DNA of 64,000 nt from Channallabes apus (lineage: Eukaryota; Chordata; Actinopteri; Siluriformes; Clariidae), in contig CM060112.1 of the NCBI GenBank assembly GCA_030522415.1, positions 15,319,227-15,383,226 on the forward strand, given 5' to 3'. The translations under genes and the position numbers were made by a program. Shown in pieces: positions 11,066 through 22,189 of the stretch; position 1 is the first letter of the stretch; the number at the start of each line of letters is the position of its first letter. The notes under the pieces were generated by a model. That model ran no database searches. It was not told the origin of the DNA and was given only the letters and a program-made list of their open reading frames with translations.

Positions 11066-12029
11066 AGGGAGTGTTACTCCACATACACTGATGATAAAGG
11101 GAGAATGATATGATTGATATCAGATGGGTTCTCAGTTCATGCCAAGCAGCTATCATGCCCTTATGGGATCTTCAATAATAACCAATCAGAGTGAGCTCCA
11201 CTACATCAATACATGTGGAGTTTTCTTTCTTGCTCTTGATGTCATGTATTTCCTTCTGTTTCATGAAGAAAGAAAAAATCACTGTCCATTACAGTTCATT
11301 TCAGACTGAACATATCTACAGAATCATGGAACAATCTCTCTCTCTCTCTCACTTTCTCCTCGTCAGATGGAACCACTTTTCAGTCTAAACTCCCCCCTCT
11401 CCCCATACACCCTCTTCACCAGAGGAGCTGCTGTATTGGGTTTCCATCCTGAGACGAGCTGAGGGTTCCTTCCCTATTTCCCATGGATAAAAAGAGCAAT
11501 GTCTTTTTTTTTTCCCTCCTCCTCTCCAGTCATGTGTCTAACCTTTTTTTCCCCAGGTGAGTGTCTGAGGAGGAGGGGCGGCAAGAGGAAGGAAGCCATT
11601 ACTGTGCAACGTGTTGCGAGGGGCCGTGGGATGCAGCTGCTAGACGCTCGAGAGGAAGAGATCCAGGATCCCAGACAGGACGAAAGTAACCCTAGACCCT
11701 CGAAAGAGCCGAGAGCGACCGAAGAAAAACTTCCTATACCGCCTCATCCCGCTGTGCGTTCGCCTCTAATGGCCACTGGGGTTTCCCCTGAGTCCTTCCA
11801 CAGCCTCCTACCCTCAGAACTACTTACATATTTAACGTTCTCATGTTTTGCTCCTTGGACATAATTGGCTCCTGATGTTGCTTTGCAGAGAAAAGAAAAT
11901 CATCCAAGGGGGAAAAAAAAAACACGTACATGGTTTGGCAGGGCAGATGTGCAAAAGAAGCCCCCCTGCCTAATTATAAACACTTTGAACAACAAAGCAG
12001 CCACTGATGATCTCAATAATGATGATGAT
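11066..12029. other. Intergenic, mixed unique sequence
   Basis: A CT tract at 11335-11350 and a GC-richer purine-rich part at 11560-11800 that holds a 121-codon open frame of low-complexity Arg/Glu/Pro composition. I see no protein family and do not call a gene. Confidence 0.4.
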
Positions 12030-12345
12030 GCTGATGATGGTGGTGATGATGATATCAGTGAAGAAACCACCAATCAGGCCTAAAAAGCGACCCCTGAATT
12101 AGAGGAGGCTAATAAGAGCTGAGTCGGAAGACCATCTTTTCTCTGATGAGAGGACAGGAGCTCTCCAGCTACCGCTCAACATCTGTGGCAGCAATTTAAG
12201 CCCACCATGAAAGGTTAAACCACTAAAATCTAATATTTGCCTGGAGGGGGTCAAAGCTTTGCAATTACCAGGTCCAGCCGGCCCGGGCTAATCAGCTAAC
12301 ATTGGGGGCTCGACGGGCTCCTGATCAGAACTCTTGTTCTTCTCT
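12030..12345. promoter_or_regulatory. Candidate conserved enhancer
   Basis: Begins at a GATGAT tract and continues as unique sequence with GCAATTTAAGC, TTTGCAATTACC and GCTAATCAGCTAAC homeodomain/bHLH-like cores; a CT microsatellite follows at 12340-12370. Function is inferred. Confidence 0.27.
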
Positions 12346-12649
12346 CTCTCTCTCTCTCTTTCTTTCTCTGTTTACTTATTAATTTCCATCTTGCGTTCAA
12401 GGAGCCATGCAGCAAGCCACACTTCACAGGAACTCCTGTTAATCAGTAGTTTTGCTCTTGGCCTGTGAAAGGAAAGAGCTAAATCTGGCAGTTATTAACA
12501 CATCTATTGCTTGCCCAGATAACACAGACCTGCAGCTGGTAGAAACGCAGGTTTATTCAAAGATCTCGGGCATTTGTTCTCCCTTGGTTACAAAGTGTAC
12601 ACTTTAAAACAATTGGTTGAAACATGCTCAGCTTGGTACTTGTTGCTGT

Positions 12650-12965
12650 TCCCCCCCCCCCTCTTTGATACCCATAGCCCCTTGATTAAAAATCAAATAT
12701 GGGATTAGCATATAATGCATTATGATTGTCTAGGCTACACCCCTTTTTGAACAAGGCTTGGGGAACAATTACGGTAATTAAATGTGCCCGTGCTGAAAAA
12801 AAAAAAGAAGATAATTATGTCCTTTGTGTATTACACCAATTAATTACTATTATTTCAGGGAATAAAGCCTGTAATGACTTGGGAATGAGTGCGCAATGTG
12901 GTTACTTATGTAGTGTGAAGGAGGTTTCTTGCAAAGTTTTTTTTTTTTTTCCCCCTCAAATATTT
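12650..12965. promoter_or_regulatory. Candidate POU-responsive enhancer
   Basis: Contains GCATATAAT at 12708-12716, which fits the GCAT-n-TAAT consensus of class III POU proteins, fused to the palindrome TAATGCATTA at 12713-12722. GGTAATTAAATG at about 12773 and CCAATTAATTACT at about 12837 add homeodomain cores. The dense array in unique sequence suggests a neural enhancer, possibly auto-regulatory for pou3f3. Confidence 0.33.
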
Positions 12966-13329
12966 TTGTTTGCCTAGAAAAGGTCAGCAGGTTAAGTTAA
13001 GTCAGGTATTAGAATCTAAAATATTGTGGCCTGAGAACCATTGCGCAATATGCAAAACAAAATAGAGAGCTCAGTATACAAAGTGCATAATGTGCACAGT
13101 TGGTTAATGTTACGTTAAGGGATATCTAAGTGAGCATTCAAAGTGCAGATAACTTTTTTTCCCCACTGCAAGCTACTGTAAATACAGTATAAATAGGACT
13201 GAAAACAAATTAACACACCACAATGAATGCAGTGTAAACAGCGGTGTTTCCTGCGCCCACATGCACTTGGGTAGGATGTCAGTCATTGATGGTGGTCAGT
13301 CCTGAAAGTGATGTGTGTTTAAACAGACC

Positions 13330-13640
13330 AACTCTTAACTGATGACCCGGATGAACTTACTGACTCTCTCCTGCTATCCTCAGTTCACAGCTCTCCAAAT
13401 TACGAGCACTGAGTTTAAAAGCTAAGCTGGAAACATGCCTGCATGCTGTGGTTTCAGGCAATAATGCCTAAACTGAAATACCTGTGCCCAATCATTAGTA
13501 ATCTATTAAACCCTGCGACCTGAAAATGGTTAACAATGCAACCCTTGGAGCTAAACAGAGCTCGGCTCGTCTCACTATCCCAAATCCCAGCTTGGTTAAT
13601 TAGAAACTAATCCCAGCAGACATCTCCCTTCCCCCCCTCG
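13330..13640. promoter_or_regulatory. Candidate conserved enhancer
   Basis: Unique block with CCAAATTACGAGC, CATTAGTAATCTATTAAA and GGTTAATTAGAAACTAATCCC cores. The last part is a near-palindromic TAATTAGAAACTAAT arrangement. No coding or repeat signature. Confidence 0.28.
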
Positions 13641-15090
13641 TCCATACACACATACATATTCTCTGTTCCTCTGAATATACAGTAATTCTATCAGCCAGCT
13701 TGTCCTTACCCTCCCCAAACATACTGCCTAATCCACACATGTATCAGAAAGTACTTGTTTATCCCAGCAACTGGGTGAGCTCGGCTGTGTGTGGGACTGC
13801 ATGTGCTTTTCTGGGTCTTTTTCTACGCTCGTGTATGATTTAGGACAGGTCCCTCCCGTGCACTTAGCTGTATTGACAAATCCATCAGAGGCAGCGATGA
13901 CCAAATGTCTTTCATATGCCTGAAGATGTCAGTGGACTCTGGAGGAAGAGGCCACACAGCCATCGATTCTCCAGTCATCCCTGCCCACTCATGCTAAATG
14001 AATTCCTCTTATTCCTAAGCGAGGCTGTTTAACATTTGGGAGGAGACAGGCCATGTGTAAGCTGTAGATTTGAGTGATTAATGGTGCTTCGGAAGGCCTC
14101 GGTCTGAGAGATGGATCATATGTGAGCTGGTGGTTCAGACAAGGGCGCAACGGTGGCGAAATGACTTCATTTACAAATGCTAACAAAATAAATTCCATGG
14201 TGTTAGTGGGTGACTTTTTAGAACAGCTTATAAGACTCTTTGGTCTTGAACAAAGTCCTGCTAAGCATCATTTATTGACATTAAGCACATGCTGTCCAAC
14301 AATACATGTGCACTGATATGAATTGGCCCATGACGTATTCCCGTTTAAGTTACAATGCTGCATAAGAACATTGAAAAAAGCTGATACTTCATTTCTGCTG
14401 ATACTTTTTTGCTATTCATAACTTGCTTAGCATCTGAATGAGTTATAAGGCTATTTAAACAAAAAAATATCTGTTCATAGTCTTCTGCATGCATTTTATA
14501 AAGATAAAAATTCTATATAAAACCAATAAAAATGAGCTATTTTAAGATAAATTAGAACTGGAACGCTGAGCAAATACAGTACTCAGTGTGTAAGATAATT
14601 AGCTCTATACTGATATACATTAGCAGTGGTAACAGTGTATATTATTGTAGCCCATAATACAGTCTGTGTTGTATCCATATGTTTCTCATTATCTTCAAAA
14701 TGTAATAAAACTACATTTTAATTCATATTTCTACATGATCAGGATCATGTTTGTGATGTTTGAGTTTATTTTAAGTCATTTCATTTGAGTCACTTTCCCA
14801 GTTGTCCCTATATTGTCTTTAGAAAAGAGAAGGTGCTATGAGCATCGATTTAGGGCAAGTTATACATTTATTTGCGTTTTGAAATAGAGTTTTATGAGTG
14901 GGACCTAACATAATACATTCTTAAACTCATCAACACTAAAGCATGATATTATCAATTACAACTGGACAATGTTGAAATCCCCTGGACACTTTAGCACTTT
15001 AGGTGAAGCTTACTTGCACCTAATATTAAATATGATGCAACTAACCTAATAATTGTTTGAACCATTGTAAAAAAATAAATACATTTAATG
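13641..15090. other. Intergenic, nothing recognised
   Basis: Unique AT-rich DNA, no supported gene, repeat family or RNA. Confidence 0.45.
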
Positions 15091-15096
15091 CATCTA

Positions 15097-15575
15097 CACT
15101 GGTGGTTAAAAGTATTGAGACACATAATGTATTGTATTTCTCTCTGTGCAAAAACAGGTGACGTCACTAATTAGTTCTTGCCTATCTGGTTGAAGAGTTG
15201 TACTAATAATTAACTGGCCATGGGACATTTCTTTTCGCCTTCTGGAGCCATGACCTGGGTCATTTCCAGACCAAAACCCAATAAAAATGTTGGACAGTGA
15301 TGAAGAAGGCAGCATCAGTTACTAAAGTGTCTTCTGTACGTAATGTTCAGAAAACAATCAAGCAAGCATGGATTGAAGACATGAAATCAAAGTACTGCTG
15401 ACATGGTTTAGACTCTTTGCCCAGACTGATGCTGCAAGTTTTGAAGAAAAAGGGCTTCATGATAAATATTGACATTGTTGTATATCAATTTAATTGCATA
15501 AAACAACAAAGTATTCGCATTAACTTGATTTTTTTCATTATTACACATTTACCTCAATACTTTTATGCACCAGTT
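15097..15575 (+). mobile_element. Tc1-like element, internally deleted, TA target site
   Basis: The ends CACTGGTGGTTAAAAGTATT and AATACTTTTATGCACCAGT are imperfect inverted repeats next to TA dinucleotides at 15095-15096 and 15576-15577, the Tc1/mariner target. Inside, FPDQNPIKML near 15268 is a decayed version of the SPDLNPIE motif of Tc1 transposases, so the element is a deletion derivative of an autonomous copy lying on the plus strand. Confidence 0.8.
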
Positions 15576-15666
15576 TATAAAACAGCATGCACCGATCAAG
15601 ACTTGACTAAGAAAAGTGAGTGCACGTGCATCGTCCTGTTGACTTTAGAAGTTTATATTTTCATGT

Positions 15667-15681
15667 ACAGCAGGTGGCGCT
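15667..15681 (+). promoter_or_regulatory. CTCF-like motif
   Basis: ACAGCAGGTGGCGCT matches the CTCF core (AGGTGGCGC preceded by CAGC). It lies 6.5 kb downstream of the pou3f3 stop codon and has the same orientation as the copy at 27229-27242. Confidence 0.45.
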
Positions 15682-15759
15682 GTTGGCCTGCAAAAAAGCA
15701 CAAACGGTGGCGTGGCAGATCAGAGGGTAACTCATATACATATACAGTATAGCATTCAT

Positions 15760-16343
15760 ATATGGAGCAGAATGCTTTAAAGACTTACAAGGAAAAAAAT
15801 CGAATACTGTAGGCGATTATTAAACGATACGTATATGGTCTTAATTATCCGTGTCCGTTTACAGTTATATGGCTTAATATATAACAGGATTTAAAAATTT
15901 TATTAATTAATCAATTATTTAATAAAAAAAAACTGACAAGCATTTGTTTTTACTGTTTCATATATTTTTTTGTATAAACTACTACATGTAAGCTGGTCTT
16001 CTAAACTTTTCCTCGTTTTCTAGTGTTAATGTGAAAGTTAATAGGAGAAATCTACACGGTAGGCTTTTGTATATATGTATTAAATACATTTATTTTCATG
16101 GAATTCCGTAATGTTTCGATCATTGTGATTCTGAAATTTTAAAATAACGTTAAAAATACAATTGCAAACGCATAGCATAGCTAATCATCGTGATAAAAAA
16201 AAAAAAGATTTTAAAAAACGTATAGTTTTTTTTAAAGAAAGTGTTTAAAGCTATGCATGAGAAGAAAAAAAACGAATAGTTTTATATTATTATTATAATT
16301 ATTATTATTACTATTAAATTCTGGTAATAAAACTGTTACTACG

Positions 16344-16396
<53 letters not shown>

Positions 16397-16880
16397 TACC
16401 AGCATAATAATCTACCAGTCATTCCTAGTCAGCAAAAGTGTATATATCAGTCTAATAATATATAGAATAATTTTCCTGACAACTTGCAAACACGCTGTCC
16501 TTCGTCTGTAACAATCTGTCAAAGAAAAAGCAAACAAATAAACAAACATCCAAACAAAAAAAACTTAAATGCACAACCCATTGTGTTTGGTTGGGTCACC
16601 AGTAAAAACAAGCGCAAAAGTCCTGATTAAAAAGCTTCAGTCTCTGCTTCGCCACGGTTCGGATGTTTTGGTGAGAAACGCTTGAAGTTCAGGTCTTTAA
16701 TTCATCTCAGCTACTCAGGCCACATTGGTCTTGTAGACTTTATTCCAGAAAGGAAAAACAGTTTATTATTATTATTATGTCCATGAATTCTTAATACATA
16801 ACAGGGCGCATTGCTCTAAAAGCCTCTACAAATATTTGTGTTTTTTCTCTTAAGTAGCTATAATATTCCAAGTGTTTTTT
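15760..16880. other. AT-rich intergenic DNA with (AAT)n tract
   Basis: Very AT-rich, with an (AAT)n microsatellite at 16346-16393 and smaller ATT runs. No coding frame of interest. Confidence 0.6.
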
Positions 16881-16899
16881 TTTTCGAATGAAATGATCC

Positions 16900-17340
16900 C
16901 CAGCTCCGGTTCATTGGCCCGTTCCTCTCACCTGTCCTATTCTATAGAAAGGAAAGCCGGCGCGTCGCGTCACCCCGCTGCATATTTTAATATTTGATGA
17001 GCGCGAGAGCAGCGGAGGGCAAGCGGCAGCCAGGCCCCGGGAGTAGATGCCCCCTCCGAAGGGGGTATATGATCCGGAGCGTGCAATTTCACCCTCTCTC
17101 CATGCCTGTCCCGTGGCAGAAGGAAAGATTTTTTTCTTTCTGTATTAGGCGGTGTTAACGACGATAAAGAATATAGCTATATCGTTACACCGGGTCTATA
17201 TGCATCTTTCGTTTTTGAATGGAGTCAAGGCGCGCGCGACAGCTCATTAGACACCGTGAGAGTGCTGAGTGACGGCTGAGAATCCAGAGTACTCAATCTA
17301 AACAGGCTAGAATCCCGAGGAGAGCTCGCAGGCCTGATTA
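16900..17340. promoter_or_regulatory. GC- and CpG-rich island downstream of pou3f3
   Basis: GC rises sharply and CpG dinucleotides become frequent (GCCGGCGCGTCGCGTCACC at 16957 and CGCGCGCGAC at 17230). It also holds a perfect short hairpin, CCCCCT-CCGA-AGGGGG, at 17049-17064. The island lies about 5 kb beyond the pou3f3 stop codon. It may be a promoter of an unannotated transcript or a conserved regulatory element; no coding frame supports a protein gene. Confidence 0.4.
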
Positions 17341-17601
17341 TAAGTAACTACACAGGAGTCTTAGATGAGGCCCATAATGTGTGGCTGCACAGAGAAACGA
17401 AAATGACTATAAGCATAATAAAGAATGCAGATCCGTGGTCGCGCGCAGGCTTTTAAACATGTCTTAACTTGTTTTAATACTGTCTAGTAATTTCTTCAGT
17501 TTGTGCAAATGTGTCGTTACTGGTGTGCTACAACATTATTTTTTTTAGATGTTAAATATTAATCAGGGTTAGGGTTCTTAGTGCAACATGTGAAAGAACA
17601 A

Positions 17602-17691
17602 GATGATGATGATGATGATGATTATTATTATTATTATTATTAGTAGTAGTAGTAGTAGTAGCAGTAACATAATAATAATAATAATAATAAT
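17602..17691. repeat. Compound trinucleotide microsatellite
   Basis: GAT, ATT, AGT and AAT units follow each other. Confidence 0.93.
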
Positions 17692-18539
17692 AGCCTGTTA
17701 TGCTGCTGGATTATTTACTGCTGTTGCCTTTATTTTTCACATTTTTACACAACGTCGTCATTTCTCCTTGATGTGAAGACCACCACCCCCCCCCCGCAAA
17801 AAAAGCAAGTAAAACCACACTGATGGTTAGATGCCGAAAGTTTCGCTTCCCCAAAGTACCAGACGCTTTAAAGGCACTGATGAGGTTTTCAGTTGTAGGC
17901 CTACATAACTTCAAAAATAAATAAATAAATACATTAAAAAAAATATATATATATATATATATATATATAGTTTCTGATATTTTAACACTCCATTATATAG
18001 AATAAAAAGCAAATTCCAATATTTCAGGTATTGTAAAATATCTCTTGATATAAGCTGTCGTACCATCGGGTTATGCTTTACTCTGTCTGTAGTCCTATGG
18101 TGTCTTGTTTTTGTTGTTGTTTGTAGTTTCGTTGGGGTCCTGCATACTTTTAGACATCATTGACTGCAGACACCATTGGGAAACATTTCTACTGTAAATA
18201 AATAGATTACTGTAATTTGTATATAGATGATAGATAATAGGATTTTATTACACTTACTACACATCCTTGCACACTGGGTTACTGTGCTGTAGTACTGAAA
18301 AGCTTTGACATATTATATTGGTAAATAAATTCGAAAACAATCGTTGAAACGTTTAACCAACAGAACAAGGCTTTTAAGTGAAGTAAAATAAAATATATAT
18401 CATTCATAGATGTTTACTGGAGGCGAACTCTAATTCAATGACTGTTTATGTTCATTAAAATATATTCTTTTATTTATTTAATTTTATTTCGATTGAATCC
18501 AAAAGGTGCAACTACACTCTGGTTGAAAACAAACAAACA

Positions 18540-18740
18540 AACAAACACATTAGAACCCCTGAAGAGTTCTCAGGTGGTTCTTCAAGGGAACCCCTAAAAG
18601 TTTCTCTGTAAAACACAACAACGTACTCCAGGGTTTTGCCCTGTCAATAGGTGGTAAAAATCTTTTTAAGAAGCCATGAGAACCCTTTACGAAAAACAAC
18701 TTTACAAAAAATACCTTTTAAAGAACTCTTGTTTATCACA
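18540..18740. repeat. Interspersed repeat rich in AGAACCC/GGGTTCT motifs
   Basis: Holds repeated AGAACCCCTG, GAACCCCTAAAAG, GAACCCTTTAC and AAAGAACTCTTG motifs, resembling the teleost MITE-like family whose copies read GGTTCTTTAAAGAACC. Exact termini were not found. Confidence 0.45.
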
Positions 18741-18961
18741 GTCCACGGTTCCCAGCACTTGTACCCGTAAGTTTTAGTGAGATACCCACTCGTGTAAGAG
18801 ATTGTTTTATAATTTGAATAATTTTAAATTATTTTAATCATTTTGCAAACGTGTAACTTAGAAGTTATAACTGTGAGCAATAGTACCCTGGACTAAACAA
18901 ATATAACTTATTAGCAATATAGGAAATGTTTACATATCCAATTATAATAATCATAGCATAG

Positions 18962-18993
<32 letters not shown>

Positions 18994-19530
18994 TTTTTAT
19001 AATAATTTAAGACGCAGATTTTAAGATTGAAGGAAAGCAAACAAAATGACCCTGGTCCACATCGCACTATAATCTTCTAATTCAGTTCAGTACACAGGTT
19101 TATATACAAGCGACTCAAGCGGACACAGTCACGTTCGTGACAAGTGCAAACAACAAAAGTGCCTTTTTTGGGTAGGATTTTAATTATAAAATGTCCTCTT
19201 TTCTCTTTCGTATACCAAACCAGTTTGAATGTCAGATCCCTATTACTGGGCACAAAGAGTGGAGATGCATAGGCTACTTCTATAACATTGATTGAATTCA
19301 GTTGCTTAGCAACTAGTGTATGTGAATTCATCCGCGAAATTTAAATTTTTTGAGAGTTGGGGATTGTGCGTTTTGCTGAATAGTCAGCTCGAGAAAGAAA
19401 AGTTGAATGATAAGCACTTTCGCCCTTTTCTCTCTCTCTCTCCACTTTTTTCTTTTTGTTTTAGAAAAGCTTTGTCCTGAAATGAACGTGTTATTAAAAA
19501 ATGGAACTAATTTGCTCTCAAATATAGCAT
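18741..19530. other. Intergenic DNA, nothing recognised
   Basis: AT-rich unique sequence with a TTA run at 18963-18992. No gene supported. Confidence 0.5.
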
Positions 19531-19531
19531 C

Positions 19532-19555
19532 AACAACAACAACAACAACAACAAC

Positions 19556-19609
<54 letters not shown>
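19532..19609. repeat. (CAA)n(TAA)n microsatellite
   Basis: About nine CAA units switch to about 17 TAA units. Apparent open frames over it are homopolymer Ile, Thr, Tyr or Val artefacts. Confidence 0.96.
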
Positions 19610-20035
19610 CAGCATTCAACTTACAGAGTTGTGCTTGTCTCCCGCAAACTAAGCCTATTTTGCCTACATAGCACATTTTCGCCCCTGTAGAGTCAATAAC
19701 ATGCTTGATGTAAAACCCAAACTTAAAACCCCACACAACAGGCCTCAAAATCATACACAAAACGAGTTGTGAATCTGCACCAATCATAAAAGCTTTTACT
19801 GTTTTCCTTGTTATGTCATGCTAGATTTAGCCATTTTATAGTATTTTTAATACAGTTGTAAACTTGGCATCAAAAAGTAATTATGCGTGTTACATTATCC
19901 ATAAATGTCCCAAACAACGACCTGACAGGAAAATTGTAAAAACTCAGAGACGTGTGCTTTTACTGCATGTGAACTTTCGATTAGACAATGTAAATATTTT
20001 GGTGGTGTGCAGGGATGCATGTGCACACATATGAA

Positions 20036-20037
<2 letters not shown>

Positions 20038-20083
<46 letters not shown>
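20038..20083. repeat. (AG)n microsatellite
   Basis: About 23 AG units. Confidence 0.97.
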
Positions 20084-20086
<3 letters not shown>

Positions 20087-20866
20087 CCCAACAATTCCAG
20101 ATTTTTAGAACTGTGCATATGTATTTTGTTAGTACATTCACGCGACGAAGAATGAGGACTAGATCAAATAGAGAATAAAAAAAATTATACGATTTTGTAG
20201 GAAGTAACACGTGTTTTGCGCTTAAATCAGCATCATGTTCATTGTCTATTGATGGACAGTGCATGATTGCTACATGATTTTGCTAAGTGTTTATAAAACT
20301 GTAAACGTCTGTTTTTGCATGTAAGCGATCTCATGCATGCATGCATCTTGGTTTTGACAGCTGTCATAAGGAACCAGAAATTATAACTCGGATGCACAAC
20401 AAAAGAGACCAACTAAAAGCTAAGCAGCTATAAACACTCCACCTTGGACAAGCCTTCAACTTCTGCCCCGTGGGATCGAGGCCCAGTGAATAGCCATTAC
20501 TATTGCTACACAACGTGGCGCAAAGAAAAGAGCACATCTCATGGAAAAAAAGCCCCTAAGAAATTCCGCTGCATTATAACGAGAAATACTGATGAGAATT
20601 TAAACAAGAACATAGCGCTCAAAAATGAAGCTTAGAATGTCGTCTTGTACCTAAGACGTCTGGGTGAATTAGCGTTCAAGAAAATATTTGCATTATTTAT
20701 AAAAAATCATTCCAACTGCCACATAATTAGATTAACTGATATGTTTATGTCTTCGATGTCTCCAGAGCCTCAAAAAAATGTTTCCACTTGAAAAAACTCG
20801 TTTTTGTTCAAAGATCTGCGATCTTAGGCAAAACACACAATCATATGTTTTGTTCATTCTAACAAA

Positions 20867-20872
20867 TTTATT
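20867..20872 (-). terminator. Candidate distal poly(A) signal of pou3f3
   Basis: AATAAA on the minus strand, 1.3 kb after the stop codon. A nearer AATAAA lies at 21239-21244. Either would give a 3' UTR of plausible length for this gene; the sequence alone cannot choose. Confidence 0.3.
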
Positions 20873-21238
20873 GTTCTCAATCATCTCTTACGGAATCACT
20901 ACTAAAATTAAATTACAATCAAATCATCACATCAAAATACCCTTTGTTGTCTACTGCCAAAGTCTGCTTTTCTTGATTTGTGCTCGTTCAAAAAACAAAC
21001 AAACAAACAAACAGAAAAACAATACAAAAAAAATAACGAAACAAATAAACAAAAAAGGGAAGAGAACATTTTTACACAGTTCTGAAACGGGGAGAAATAA
21101 ATTACTGTTTGGAATAGTTCATAATGTATCCCGAATAAAATATTAAAACAAAACATTTTAATGAAAAATATAAAGTAAATAATTCCGATCAACATCTGAT
21201 CTAAGGAATCTATATATTGCCGGCTTTACATAGTCTCG

Positions 21239-21244
21239 TTTATT
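21239..21244 (-). terminator. Candidate proximal poly(A) signal of pou3f3
   Basis: AATAAA on the minus strand, about 950 bp after the stop codon, at the end of an AT-rich presumed 3' UTR. Confidence 0.3.
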
Positions 21245-22189
21245 AAAACCTACCAAAGAATACTGCTTGGAAATGGCAGCATGGAGAACATCCACAGCTC
21301 CCGCAGAGGATTTCAGATAAGTGCAGCCGAGGAACCGTAAAGTCTTTTCGAACGTCTCTCTTTGCTTTCGTTTTAAATTTATGTTCCAAAAAAAAAAAAT
21401 CCGTGTGACGTTAAGTCCTTTACATAAAAACGTTCACAAAATATGATCTTAGAGATCTAAAAATGTGAGCAGTCTTTAAGGTTTTTTTTGTCTGTTGTGT
21501 TTATAAGGACTGGAAGGCAAGGGGGAAAATCCCATTCCGTGTCTTTTGTGAAGAAGGAAAGACAAAAAGAAAATATATTATACCGTGCAGTCTTCTCTGC
21601 GAAAATAAGTCGGAAGCGTCGTGGATGCTGTTCTCGTCTTCTCGAATTTCATCCCCATTTTTTGAGGGTTAACGTCCCATCTCAATACATGCAATCACCT
21701 GCTTTCGATTCCATCTCATAAACAAGAGTGTGTAGGGATAGTGGGTAGGGAGGGAGGGGTATCATTTCATTTTCATATGATTTCGAAAGTTTCCAACTTG
21801 ATGTCAATGCGCCAGAATTACCTGATGGAAAGAACGGGTGGTTGTTGTCACCTTCTGGTCGCCCGCTTCGCTCGGCCCGTTTAAACTTGCATCTTTTAAG
21901 TAATCTACTAAAAAATGTCCCTGAAAGAAAAAAAAGCAGACAACCTTTTAGGTTAAAGACATTTACGGGCCTGGAAGAACGTTAAAGCGGGGCGTTATTG
22001 GGGAAACAAGAGGGGGGAATTGGTTTTTTCTCTCTCTGATGAAAAATATATAACAAATCTGCAGTCTCACTTCTATTTACCTCACAATCACAGTATCAAA
22101 ATGTGTTTTCTATCTTCATGATAGTCTGTTAGATTAGGTGTATATATAAAATATGCTTTTTTGTTTCTTAAGTCTTGTTTATGCTTGCT

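Noticed and set aside
20940..21060. AAAC-rich repeats resembling a spaced array
   Set aside because: Simple (CAAA)n sequence; no CRISPR-like repeats with unique spacers occur anywhere in this eukaryotic window.
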